The notes beneath the pieces were generated by a model. It saw only the letters and a program-made list of their open reading frames with translations, ran no database searches and was not told where the DNA came from. DNA of 64,000 nucleotides, from assembly GCF_014207355.1 (NCBI RefSeq), contig NZ_JACHEF010000006.1:1-64000 (forward strand), read 5' to 3'. This DNA comes from Mesorhizobium sangaii (GTDB taxonomy: Bacteria; Pseudomonadota; Alphaproteobacteria; Rhizobiales; Rhizobiaceae). This document shows, piece by piece, positions 7,597 through 15,978 of this stretch. The translations under genes and the position numbers were made by a program. Each line of letters begins with the position of its first letter. Within the stretch, counting starts at the first letter, position 1.

Positions 7597-9291
7597 ATGG
7601 CAGATTTCGTTTCTGTTCTGAAAAGGCAGCTCGACAAGCACGGCGAGCCGGGACTCGATACGCGCAAGCGGATCTATGACGGCGCGCGCACCGCGCTCGA
7701 AAAGAGGCTTGCGGAGTTTTCGCCGCCGCTGTCCGCCGAGGTCATAGCCAAGCAGAAGCGCTCCCTGGAAGACGCTGTCGCGAGTGTCGAGCGGGACTAC
7801 GCCAAGAGCGCGCCGGACACCGATCCGCTTGCGGAGCTGGAACACATCTTTTCCTCGATCGACCGCAACAAGAACCAGCCCAGCCATGCACGGCAGCCGG
7901 CGAAGGAAGAGCCAACCTGGCCGGCGCCGCCCGCGGCCAAGGCGGAACCTTATCGACCGGCGCCACCACCTGCCGCCAAGGTCGAGCCAAGCTGGCAAAA
8001 GCCGGCGCCAGCGCCTTCTGCTCGCGCAGAGACGCCGCTTCCGGGGATGGACAGCGAGGAGGCCGAGGACGACGGGGTCGATGTCTTTTCAAGCAACGAA
8101 GAGCCGGTGTCGGACACGTTCCAGCGCCTGCGGCCCGCCGAACGCAGGCGCAGCTATGGCGGCTTGATCGCTGCCGTCATCGCCTTGCTGGTCGTTGCCG
8201 GTGGTGGCTATGGCATCTGGCTGAACAAGGACGCCTTCGGCAAGATGCTGGGGTTCGACGGCAGCACCAAGGTCGTGAAGACGGAACCGGTGAAGCCGGC
8301 GCCAGCCAAGCCGGCAACAGATGCCGCGGCAACGCCGCCAGCACCCGCAGCCGCCGGCACCGAAAGCGAAGCCCCGAAATTCACCCAGCGGCTGACGCCG
8401 CAGGGCAGCGAAGTCGACCCTGGTCCGGCCGGCGGACAGAGCGGCATCGGCGAAGGCGAATCGGTCGCCGCGCTGACCACGCCGCCCTCGGCGACGAACG
8501 CGCCGGCGGTTTCCGCGCCGGCTGCCGGCACACCGCCAGCGGCCGCGCCCGCCACAACGCCGCCACCCGGTGCGGCACCGGCGACGCCATCCGCCGCCGG
8601 GGCTGCACCTGCGGCGCCGGCTGCCGCCGCTACTCCGCCGCCAGCACCGGCAGCCGCAACGCCGCCAGCCCCGGCAGGCGCCGCGCCTGCGGCGCCGGCA
8701 GCCGCGCCGGCGGCCGCGCCTGCGGAAACCGCGCTGCCGGTCGGCCAGAAGGCAATCTTCTATGAGGAGCGCACCAGCACCGCCCAGGGTTCGGCGGAGC
8801 CCGGCAGCATCGTCTGGTCACTGGTGCAGGAATCGCCCGGTGGCGATCTGCCGCCTGAACCGGCAATCCGCGCCGAGGCAACCATTCCCGGCAAGGACAT
8901 CCAGTTGCGCATGACCATCCGTCGCAACACCGACCAGACATTGCCGGCCAGCCATATCATCGAGATGATCTTCCTGACGCCCGACGGCTTCGAAGGCGGC
9001 GGTGTCGACAACATCCTGCGCGTCGCGATGAAGAGTTCGGAACAGGATGCCGGCAGCCCGCTGATCGGCATTCCGGCCAAGATCGCCGACGGTTTCTTCC
9101 TCGTCGCGCTCAACGACACCAAGGCCGATGAGGACGCCAACATGACCTTGCTGCGCGGGCAGGACTGGATCGATGTGCCGGTCGTCTACAAGACCGGACG
9201 GCGGGCGCTGCTGACCATGGAAAAGGGCATTCCCGGCGAGAAGGTGTTCGACGAGGCGATCAAGGCCTGGCAGGCGAAGACGGCGGGCTGA
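7597..9291 (+). CDS. Pro/Ala-rich single-pass membrane protein
   Basis: Unrecognised protein of 564 residues with clear architecture. Residues 1-90 are charged and probably helical; 95-145 are Pro/Ala/Lys-rich; 150-188 are acidic then basic (RRRS). One membrane segment spans about 189-208 (GLIAAVIALLVVAGGG). Residues 230-400 are almost wholly Ala/Pro/Thr and low in complexity, like a periplasmic spacer. Residues 405-564 form a folded-looking domain (SIVWSLVQESPGGDLPPEPA and beyond). The layout suggests an inner-membrane protein with a cytoplasmic N-terminus and an envelope-facing C-terminal domain. It follows purA in the same direction and could be co-transcribed. The function is not known to me. 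Confidence 0.75.
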   Translation: MADFVSVLKRQLDKHGEPGLDTRKRIYDGARTALEKRLAEFSPPLSAEVIAKQKRSLEDAVASVERDYAKSAPDTDPLAELEHIFSSIDRNKNQPSHARQPAKEEPTWPAPPAAKAEPYRPAPPPAAKVEPSWQKPAPAPSARAETPLPGMDSEEAEDDGVDVFSSNEEPVSDTFQRLRPAERRRSYGGLIAAVIALLVVAGGGYGIWLNKDAFGKMLGFDGSTKVVKTEPVKPAPAKPATDAAATPPAPAAAGTESEAPKFTQRLTPQGSEVDPGPAGGQSGIGEGESVAALTTPPSATNAPAVSAPAAGTPPAAAPATTPPPGAAPATPSAAGAAPAAPAAAATPPPAPAAATPPAPAGAAPAAPAAAPAAAPAETALPVGQKAIFYEERTSTAQGSAEPGSIVWSLVQESPGGDLPPEPAIRAEATIPGKDIQLRMTIRRNTDQTLPASHIIEMIFLTPDGFEGGGVDNILRVAMKSSEQDAGSPLIGIPAKIADGFFLVALNDTKADEDANMTLLRGQDWIDVPVVYKTGRRALLTMEKGIPGEKVFDEAIKAWQAKTAG

Positions 9292-9458
9292 GAGGGCCGC
9301 GTTCGTTAGGCGGGCCGGCGTCTCGCATGAGCCCCTCGGGGCTGGACGGCAATCGCAGTGCGGCATCAAAACAGCCGATACCTGGCTAGGGGCAGCCCGT
9401 TGCGCCTGACATAGTCATTGCAGCTTACAATGGCTTCCTTATTGACTTGTTGCCGCCA

Positions 9459-11279
9459 CTACCCTTCCATCTCCTCGCGCAGCATCTCCAGCTCCAGCCA
9501 CTCTTCCTCCAATGCGGCCAGCGTCGCGCGCTCCTTGTCGAGGGCGGCGATGGTCTTCTGGAACGAGGCCGGATCGCGCTCGTAATAGGCTGGATCGGCG
9601 ATGTTGTTCTCAAGCCTCGAGATCGACGCCATCACAGCCTCGATTTTTTTGGGCAGGGATTCCAGCGCGAATTTCTGCTTGAACGACAGCTTCTTCGCCG
9701 GCCCCTTTGGCGCGGCGGCTTCATTTTTGGTTGCCGCCGTGGCTTCGCCGGCTTCGGCTTTCGCCCGCGCCTTGCGGTCGTCGAGCCTGGTGCCGCCGCG
9801 TTGTGCCAGCATGTCCGAATAGCCGCCGGCATATTCGATCCAGCGGCCGCCGCCGTCCGGTGCGATGATGCTGGTCACGGTGCGGTCGAGGAAATCGCGG
9901 TCGTGGCTGACCAGGATGACGGTGCCGGCAAAGCCGGCAACCAATTCCTGCAGCAGCTCCAGCGTTTCCATGTCGAGATCGTTGGTCGGCTCATCGAGCA
10001 CCAGCAGGTTTGCCGGCCGCGCCAGCACGCGCGCCAGCAAGAGCCGCGCCCGTTCGCCGCCGGAAAGCTCGCGCACCGGCGTGCGTGCCTGCTCGGCCTT
10101 GAACAGGAAATCCTTCATGTAGGAGACGACGTGGCGCTGCTCGCCATTGATGACGAGGTTCTCGCCGCGTCCGTCGGTGAGATATTGCGCCAGCGTCTCT
10201 TGCGGGTCGACCGCCTCGCGCTTCTGGTCGAGCGTGGCGATCTCCAGATTGGTGCCGAGCCGCACCGAACCGGCATCGGGCTTCAACTCACCGGTCAGCA
10301 TCTTCAGCAGCGTCGTCTTGCCGGCACCGTTCGGCCCGACCAAGCCGACGCGATCGCCGCGTTGGATGCGGGCCGAGAAGCCCTTGACCACGGTGAGGTC
10401 GCCGAAACTCTTCTCGATGTTTTTCGCCTCGATCACCAGCTTGCCGGATTCGGCGGCGTCGCTGGCCACCATGGTTGCCGAACCCTCGGCGCCGCGATGG
10501 CCGCGGAAGCGCTGGCGCATGGTCTGCAGTTCGCCGAGGCGGCGCATGTTGCGCTTGCGCCGTGCCGTCACGCCATAGCGCAGCCAGTGCTCCTCGCGCA
10601 CGATCTGGCGGCCGAGCTTGTGCTGTTCGCGCTCTTCCTCTTCCAGCACGAGGTCGCGCCATTCCTCGAAATGGCCAAAGCCCTTGTCCAGCCTGCGGGT
10701 CTGGCCGCGGTCGAGCCAGACGGTGGCGCGCGATACGCGCTCGAGGAAACGGCGGTCGTGGGAGATGACCACGAGCGCCGAGGAGGTGCGGACGAGCTCC
10801 TCTTCTAGCCACTCGATCACCGAGAGATCGAGATGGTTGGTCGGCTCATCAAGCAGCAGAATATCGGGCTCCGGCGCCATGACGCGGGCGAGTGCAGCGC
10901 GCCTGGCCTCGCCGCCGGAAAGATCGTTCGGCCGCTCCTCGCCGGACAGGCCGAGATGCTCCATCAAATAGCTGGCGCGGTACGGATCGTCGGCGGGCCC
11001 GAGCCCGGCCTCGACATAGGCGCGCACGGTCGCAAAACCCTCCATGTCGGGCATCTGCGGCAAATAGCGGATTGTCGCCGAAGGCTGGCGGAACACCTCG
11101 CCATCCTGCGGCTCGATCAGGCCGGCGGCGATCTTCAGCAGCGTCGACTTGCCCGACCCGTTGCGGCCGACCAGCGCGATCTTGTCGCCGGCAGAAGCGG
11201 TCAAGGCGGCGCCGTCGAGCAGCGGCGTGCCACCGAAGGTCAGTTTTATCCCGTCGAGATTGAGAAGAGGCGGGGCCAT
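9459..11279 (-). CDS. uup: ABC-F family ATPase, Uup-like
   Basis: Soluble protein of 606 residues with two fused ABC domains and no membrane part, so a translation or DNA-associated ABC-F factor rather than a transporter. Domain 1 has GRNGSGKST and LSGGEARRAALAR; domain 2 has GPNGAGKTT and LSGGERARLLLAR; each has a Walker B followed by EPTN. A linker of charged residues joins them, and the C-terminus (EEEWLELEMLREEMEG) is a coiled coil as in Uup. The start at 11279 (MAPPLLNLDG) is one base from the end of thiN, so the two genes are probably co-transcribed. Confidence 0.88.
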   Translation of the reverse strand: MAPPLLNLDGIKLTFGGTPLLDGAALTASAGDKIALVGRNGSGKSTLLKIAAGLIEPQDGEVFRQPSATIRYLPQMPDMEGFATVRAYVEAGLGPADDPYRASYLMEHLGLSGEERPNDLSGGEARRAALARVMAPEPDILLLDEPTNHLDLSVIEWLEEELVRTSSALVVISHDRRFLERVSRATVWLDRGQTRRLDKGFGHFEEWRDLVLEEEEREQHKLGRQIVREEHWLRYGVTARRKRNMRRLGELQTMRQRFRGHRGAEGSATMVASDAAESGKLVIEAKNIEKSFGDLTVVKGFSARIQRGDRVGLVGPNGAGKTTLLKMLTGELKPDAGSVRLGTNLEIATLDQKREAVDPQETLAQYLTDGRGENLVINGEQRHVVSYMKDFLFKAEQARTPVRELSGGERARLLLARVLARPANLLVLDEPTNDLDMETLELLQELVAGFAGTVILVSHDRDFLDRTVTSIIAPDGGGRWIEYAGGYSDMLAQRGGTRLDDRKARAKAEAGEATAATKNEAAAPKGPAKKLSFKQKFALESLPKKIEAVMASISRLENNIADPAYYERDPASFQKTIAALDKERATLAALEEEWLELEMLREEMEG

Positions 11280-11280
11280 T

Positions 11281-11925
11281 TCAGCTTTCAGGTAGTGGAT
11301 AAGGGTGGGCGAGCAACAGCGCGCGGCCCTTGCCAAGTGTGATTTCGAGGCGGCCCTTGACCTCGTTGGAGATGGTCAATGACGAGCCGAACGCGACCCT
11401 GACGCGGTCGAGCGGCCATTTGGCGCCGGTGACGGTCAGGCCGGAAAGATCGGAAAAGCCAAGCACCGAAAACAACGTGCCGTCGGCATAGTCGAAACCG
11501 GCTTTGGCGTGCAGCAGCGGGACGCCTTCCTGCGCGCCACTGGTCAAAAGTATCTCTGTTCCAGCCTCGGCCAGCCGCAGCGCAAGCGCCAGATGCAGGA
11601 AGGCGTGGTCGGCGCGCTTGCCGCCGAAAGCGCCGGCGAGCACCAGGCGGGTCGCGCCGCGCTCCAGTGCGGCGGCGACCGCCAGCTCGCCATCGGTCTG
11701 GTCCTTCTCGGTCGGAAAGGTCCGGCGGGGCACGGCGGCGAGGTCATCCGGCAGGTTGGCCGGTACGGAATCGAAATCACCCACCCACAGTTCCGGGACA
11801 AGGCCCAGCAGCCGCGCATGGCCAATGCCGGCGTCGGCGGCGATGACGCGGGATCCTTCGACCTGGCGGTCGAGCCGTGGCGTGCGGATGAGATCGCCGC
11901 CAAGCAGGATGGTGAATGTGCTCAT
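11281..11925 (-). CDS. thiN: Thiamine pyrophosphokinase
   Basis: Transfers pyrophosphate from ATP to thiamine, giving the active cofactor TPP directly from imported thiamine. The 214-residue length fits the bacterial enzyme. The text VGDFDS and the acidic KDQTDGELA near residues 50-80 match the family's Mg/ATP site, and GAFGGKRADH follows. The gene diverges from the riboswitch-controlled thiBPQ importer, so uptake and activation of thiamine sit side by side. It is the first gene of a pair with uup. The riboswitch lies on the opposite strand and does not control it. Confidence 0.9.
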   Translation of the reverse strand: MSTFTILLGGDLIRTPRLDRQVEGSRVIAADAGIGHARLLGLVPELWVGDFDSVPANLPDDLAAVPRRTFPTEKDQTDGELAVAAALERGATRLVLAGAFGGKRADHAFLHLALALRLAEAGTEILLTSGAQEGVPLLHAKAGFDYADGTLFSVLGFSDLSGLTVTGAKWPLDRVRVAFGSSLTISNEVKGRLEITLGKGRALLLAHPYPLPES

Positions 11926-12014
11926 ATCGTGTGGCCCTTACCAGCCCGGCACGGGAAACGGAAGGCCGCCAAACTGCCACTTGCGTGAGGGATCGGCCCG
12001 GCCTATGTCTCGAA

Positions 12015-12120
12015 ACGCTCTAACGGGGTGCCGGACGCGATCTTCGCGGACCGGCTGAGAGGCAAACTCGCCAACCCGCTGAACCTGATCCGGTTTGTAC
12101 CGGCGGAGGGATTAGACGTT
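12015..12120 (+). promoter_or_regulatory. TPP riboswitch (THI element)
   Basis: The leader of thiB carries the conserved THI-box text: ACGGGGTGCC at 12023-12032, GGCTGAGA at 12053-12060, ACCCGCTGAACCTGATCCGG at 12074-12093 and GGCGGAGGGATTAGA near 12102-12116. These form the five-helix aptamer that binds thiamine pyrophosphate. High TPP is expected to shut off the thiBPQ importer. Confidence 0.95.
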
Positions 12121-12130
12121 TCGGACAGTC

Positions 12131-12171
12131 CGGCGCCTCAATTCCTTTCAATTCGAACGAAGGAGGCGCCG
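12131..12171 (+). promoter_or_regulatory. Sequestering stem of the TPP riboswitch
   Basis: CGGCGCCTC (12131-12139) is a perfect complement of GAGGCGCCG (12163-12171). The second arm contains most of the AAGGAGG ribosome binding site of thiB and touches its ATG at 12172. This is the likely expression platform, acting on translation. No T-run follows the stem, so termination is less likely. Confidence 0.75.
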
Positions 12172-13170
12172 ATGCGCACGCTTTTCTACTCCCTTGCCAC
12201 AGCGATGGTCGTGGTCCTGTCTGGGCCTGCCTTGGCCAAGGACAAGCTCACAATCTACACCTATGAGAGTTTCACCGCCGACTGGGGTCCAGGTCCCGTG
12301 GTGAAGAAGGAATTCGAGGCCGAATGCGGCTGCGACGTCGACTTCGTCTCCGTCGCCGATGGGGTCGCGCTGCTCAACCGCGTCAGGCTGGAAGGGGCAT
12401 CGACCAAGGCCGACATCGTGCTTGGCCTCGACACCAATCTCACCGCCGATGCCAAGGCCACGGGCTTGTTTGCGCCGCATGGCGCGGTGTCCGACGTCAA
12501 TGTGCCGGGCGGCTGGAGCGACGATACTTTCGTGCCTTTCGACTATGGCTATTTCGCCGTTGTCTACGACACTGAAAAGCTGAAGACCCCGCCGAAGAGC
12601 CTGAAGGACCTGGTCGAAGGCAGCGCCGACGACAAGATCGTCATCCAGGATCCGCGCACCTCGACACCGGGCCTTGGCCTGCTGTTGTGGGTGAAGTCGG
12701 TCTATGGCGACAAGGCGCCGGAAGCCTGGGCCAAGCTCAAGTCGAAAGTGCTGACCGTGACGCCCGGCTGGAGCGAGGCCTATGGCCTGTTCACCAAGGG
12801 CGAGGCGCCGATGGTGCTGTCCTACACGACGTCGCCAGCCTATCACATGGTCGCCGAGAACACCGAGCGCTACCAGGCAGCGTCGTTCGAAGAGGGCGAG
12901 TATCTGCAGATCGAGGTCGCCGGCATCACCACGACCGGGGCGAAAAACCCGCTGGCGGAAAAGTTCCTGGCCTTCATGACCGGGCCGAAATTCCAGGATG
13001 CCATCCCGGAGACCAACTGGATGTTCCCGGCCGGCAAGACCGACAAGCCGCTCAACCCGGCCTTCGACAAACTGGTGAAGCCGACCAAGACCTTGCTGTT
13101 CAGCCCCGAAGAGGTCGCCGCCAACCGCAAGGCCTGGGTGGATGAATGGCTGGCGGCGATGAGCAAGTGA
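12172..13170 (+). CDS. thiB: Thiamine ABC transporter, substrate-binding protein
   Basis: Periplasmic receptor of 332 residues for thiamine and its phosphates. A signal peptide of about 22 residues ends in GPALAK. The mature N-terminus KDKLTIYTYESF, the text DIVLGLDTNL and the C-terminal WMFPAGKTDKPLNPAF fit the ThiB type of iron/thiamine-binding proteins. The start at 12172 follows AAGGAGG, which is masked by the riboswitch stem. It is first of thiB-thiP-thiQ. The palindromic repeat lies between it and thiP and may lower downstream expression or stabilise the thiB message. Confidence 0.93.
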   Translation: MRTLFYSLATAMVVVLSGPALAKDKLTIYTYESFTADWGPGPVVKKEFEAECGCDVDFVSVADGVALLNRVRLEGASTKADIVLGLDTNLTADAKATGLFAPHGAVSDVNVPGGWSDDTFVPFDYGYFAVVYDTEKLKTPPKSLKDLVEGSADDKIVIQDPRTSTPGLGLLLWVKSVYGDKAPEAWAKLKSKVLTVTPGWSEAYGLFTKGEAPMVLSYTTSPAYHMVAENTERYQAASFEEGEYLQIEVAGITTTGAKNPLAEKFLAFMTGPKFQDAIPETNWMFPAGKTDKPLNPAFDKLVKPTKTLLFSPEEVAANRKAWVDEWLAAMSK

Positions 13171-13180
13171 GCGCGCGTTT

Positions 13181-13325
13181 CACCCTCCCCCTTGTGGGGA
13201 GGGTCGATCCGCGAAGCGGAGCGGGGTGGGGGCTGCGACCTTGAAGACGGCTTCACCCCCACCCCGGCCAGCGGACGCCGCTTCGCGACATCCACTGGCC
13301 GACCCTCCCCACAAGGGGGAGGGTG
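13181..13325. repeat. GC-rich palindromic repeat element, 145 bp
   Basis: The ends are perfect 26-base inverted repeats: 13181-13206 (beginning CACCCTCCCCCTTGTGGGGA) and 13300-13325. Inside, GGGGTGGGGG faces CCCCCACCCC and CGCGAAGCG faces CGCTTCGCG, so the whole element folds as a long imperfect hairpin. It sits 11 bases after the thiB stop and covers the apparent start of thiP. No transposase is present, so it is a non-autonomous dispersed element. A degenerate half copy lies at 3391-3420. Confidence 0.9.
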
Positions 13326-14944
13326 GAAGGCGCGCGTCTGACCCCCGCATCACAGCCGGCATCATCGCGCTCGGCGCCATCGCGCTGCTGATCTGCGGCG
13401 CGTTTGCCGGACTGCTTTTCGAAGGCGCTCACGACTTCTCCGGCGCCTGGGCAGCCTTCGATCCCTATCTGTTGCGCGTCGTTCGCTTCACACTCTGGCA
13501 AGCAGCGCTCTCGACGCTGCTTTCGGTCGGGCCGGCGCTGTTGGTGGCGCGCGCGCTGTCGCGGCATCCGCGCTTCCCCGGCCGCGCCTTCATCCTGCAA
13601 CTGTTCGCCGTGCCATTGGCGCTGCCGGCCATCGTCGCGGCACTCGGCATCCTCGCTCTCTATGGCCGCGCCGGCTATTTCGCCGGCGTGTTCGCGGTGA
13701 TCGGCGGCGGGAGCTGGCCGGGCATCTATGGTCTGTCGGGCATTCTCGTCGCGCATGTCTTCTTCAACCTGCCGCTCAGCGTGCGGCTGTTCCTCGAGGC
13801 ATTGCAGACCATTCCCGCCGATCAGTGGCGGCTGGCCAGCCAGCTCGGCATGGGCGCGCGGCCGGCGTTCCGGCTGATCGAATGGCCGACGCTGCGCGCG
13901 GCCCTGCCTGGCGTCGCCGGGCTTGTCTTCATGCTCTGCATCACCTCGTTCACGATCGTGCTGACGCTCGGCGGCGGGCCGGCCGCGACGACGCTGGAGG
14001 TCGGCATCTACCAGGCGCTGCGCTTCGATTTCGATCCCGCGCGAGCCGTCACGCTGACATTGTTGCAGATTGCCTTGACGTTTGTCGTCGTGCTGGCGCT
14101 GACACGGCTTGGCGCCAATGTGGCCGGCGACACCAACCTGCCGGTGGCGCCGCGCCGCTACCTCTCCGTCAATGGCACCGAGACCTTGCTGAACGTCGTG
14201 CTCATCGTGCTGGCGCTGCTGTTCGTCGTCGGACCGATGGCGGCCACGGTGATGGCCGGGCTTGGCGCCGATCTCGGCCGGCTTGCCGGCGAGGTCGTCG
14301 TGCGGCAGGCGACGCTGACCAGCGCGGTGCTCGCCTTCCTGTCGGCACTGCTTTCCGTGGCGCTGTCGCTGGCGCTGACCATGGCACGCCGGGCGCTGGC
14401 GCTGAACCGCCGCTCCGGCGCGAAGACGATGCTCGAACACGCCGCCGATACCGGCGCCGGTTTTGTCCTCGTCGTGCCGCCGATCGTCGTCGGCGCCGGC
14501 TGGTTCCTGTTGTTGCGCCATGTCGGCGATGTCTTTGCCATCGCCCCGGTCATGGTCGTCACCGTCAACGCGGTGATGGCGATGCCGTTCGCGCTGCGCG
14601 CTGTCCGTCCTGCCTATGATGCGGCGAGCGAGCGTCACGAACGACTCTGTGCGCAGCTCGGCATCACGGGCTGGAACCGGTTGATGCTGGTCGACTGGCC
14701 GTCGCTGCGGCGGCCGCTCGCCACCGCCTTTGCTTTCGCCATGGCGCTGTCGCTCGGCGATCTCGGCGTCATCGCGCTGTTCGGCAGTGATTCGGTGCAG
14801 ACCTTGCCCTACCTATTGTTGGCACGCATGGGCAGCTACCGGACGCAGGACGCCGCCGGCCTGGCGCTGCTGCTAGGCCTCGTCTGCCTCGCGTTGATCA
14901 TGGCGGCGCACTGGCTGGGGACGGAGAAGAACCGGGATGCCTGA
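13226..14944 (+). CDS. thiP: Thiamine ABC transporter, permease
   Basis: Inner-membrane permease of two fused six-helix halves, moving thiamine from ThiB into the cell. The EAA-type loops are visible near LASQLGMGARPAFRLIEWP and LCAQLGITGWNRLMLVDWP. The only in-frame starts before the first membrane helix are GTG at 13226 and TTG at 13241, both inside the palindromic repeat. The first 33 or so residues (for example PRPADAASRHPLADPPHKGE) are therefore encoded by the repeat, and the product (572 residues) is longer than usual. The native start may have been lost when the element inserted. The last 8 bases overlap thiQ. Confidence 0.9.
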   Translation: MGAATLKTASPPPRPADAASRHPLADPPHKGEGGRRASDPRITAGIIALGAIALLICGAFAGLLFEGAHDFSGAWAAFDPYLLRVVRFTLWQAALSTLLSVGPALLVARALSRHPRFPGRAFILQLFAVPLALPAIVAALGILALYGRAGYFAGVFAVIGGGSWPGIYGLSGILVAHVFFNLPLSVRLFLEALQTIPADQWRLASQLGMGARPAFRLIEWPTLRAALPGVAGLVFMLCITSFTIVLTLGGGPAATTLEVGIYQALRFDFDPARAVTLTLLQIALTFVVVLALTRLGANVAGDTNLPVAPRRYLSVNGTETLLNVVLIVLALLFVVGPMAATVMAGLGADLGRLAGEVVVRQATLTSAVLAFLSALLSVALSLALTMARRALALNRRSGAKTMLEHAADTGAGFVLVVPPIVVGAGWFLLLRHVGDVFAIAPVMVVTVNAVMAMPFALRAVRPAYDAASERHERLCAQLGITGWNRLMLVDWPSLRRPLATAFAFAMALSLGDLGVIALFGSDSVQTLPYLLLARMGSYRTQDAAGLALLLGLVCLALIMAAHWLGTEKNRDA

Positions 14945-15719
14945 CGGGGTGGCCAGCAGGTCTGAAATGGGCGCCCCGGTGCGGCTGGACCAGGTGTCGT
15001 TCAGCTATGGCGAGGCGCCGCTCGATTTCGATGTCGATTTCGCCGCGGCGAAAATCACCGCCATCATGGGGCCGAGCGGTTCCGGCAAGTCGACGCTGCT
15101 CAACCTTGTGGCGGGCTTCGAGACGCCGCAGTCGGGCCGCGTGCTGATCGGCGGGACCGATGTCAGCGCCGAGCCACCGTCAGCGCGGCCGGTGTCAATG
15201 GTGTTCCAGGAAAACAATCTCTTTGCCCATCTCTCAGTCGAACAGAATGTCGGGCTCGGCCGCTCGCCATCCTTGCGGCTGACCGGAACGGATCGCGCCG
15301 CGATCGCCGAGGCGCTCGAACGCACCGGCCTTGCCGGCAAGGAAAAGCGCCTGCCGCGCGAACTCTCCGGCGGTGAGCGCCAGCGCGTCGCCCTGGCCCG
15401 GGTCCTGGTGCGCGACCGGCCGGTGCTCCTGCTCGACGAGCCCTTCGCCTCGCTCGGCCCGGCGCTGCGCGACGACATGCTGGATCTGGTCGCCGCAGTA
15501 CACGCCGAACGAGGCATGACGGTGCTGTTCGTCACCCATCAACCCGAGAATGCGCGTCGAATCAGCGAGCACGTGGTGTTTCTGGACAATGGCGTTGTCG
15601 CGGCAACCGGCAAGGCGGACGATTTCTTCACCGGGGCTGGTCCGGAAGTGTTCCGGCGCTATATCGGCGCGGGTGACGGCGATGCCGTATCACGAGATGT
15701 TGCCCGGAAGCGGACATAA
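14937..15719 (+). CDS. thiQ: Thiamine ABC transporter, ATP-binding protein
   Basis: Cytoplasmic ATPase of 260 residues that powers ThiBP. It has Walker A GPSGSGKST, the Q-loop in MVFQENNLF, signature LSGGERQRVALAR, Walker B VLLLDEPFASL and the switch histidine in FVTHQP. The ATG at 14937 overlaps the end of thiP by 8 bases, which suggests coupled translation. The C-terminal 30 residues extend a little beyond typical ThiQ. Confidence 0.92.
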   Translation: MPDGVASRSEMGAPVRLDQVSFSYGEAPLDFDVDFAAAKITAIMGPSGSGKSTLLNLVAGFETPQSGRVLIGGTDVSAEPPSARPVSMVFQENNLFAHLSVEQNVGLGRSPSLRLTGTDRAAIAEALERTGLAGKEKRLPRELSGGERQRVALARVLVRDRPVLLLDEPFASLGPALRDDMLDLVAAVHAERGMTVLFVTHQPENARRISEHVVFLDNGVVAATGKADDFFTGAGPEVFRRYIGAGDGDAVSRDVARKRT

Positions 15720-15820
15720 TTTACGGTCAAACCGGCTCCAGGCGATGCGGCGCTTGCTTGCCATGACTGGAGGAGTGTGGCTAGGTCCGCCCTACTGGTC
15801 CGGCACGGGCCGTGATTTGC

Positions 15821-15869
15821 CTGCAGCATCCGCCGCTCGCCCCGAGGGGACGCGCGACGGATGCTGCAG
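15821..15869. other. Strong hairpin downstream of thiQ
   Basis: CTGCAGCATCCG (15821-15832) and CGGATGCTGCAG (15858-15869) are perfect 12-base complements, with CCCC-GA-GGGG in the loop region. There is no T-run, so it is not a classical terminator. It lies in the 259-base gap between thiQ and the M48 protease gene, where I see no gene, and could protect the thi mRNA or be a structured RNA. Confidence 0.6.
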
Positions 15870-15978
15870 CAGTTTGAGATAGCGCATGACATTTTCCGAA
15901 GATCGCCCCCGATTTTCGTGGTCATGTGCCGGGACCCGAAAGGAAGCCGTTCTGGCGATCGGCGTTGACAAACTACGA

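Noticed and set aside
13253..14638. Long minus-strand frame opposite thiP
   Set aside because: The composition is His/Arg/Gln-rich and without domains, and thiP on the other strand is clearly real.
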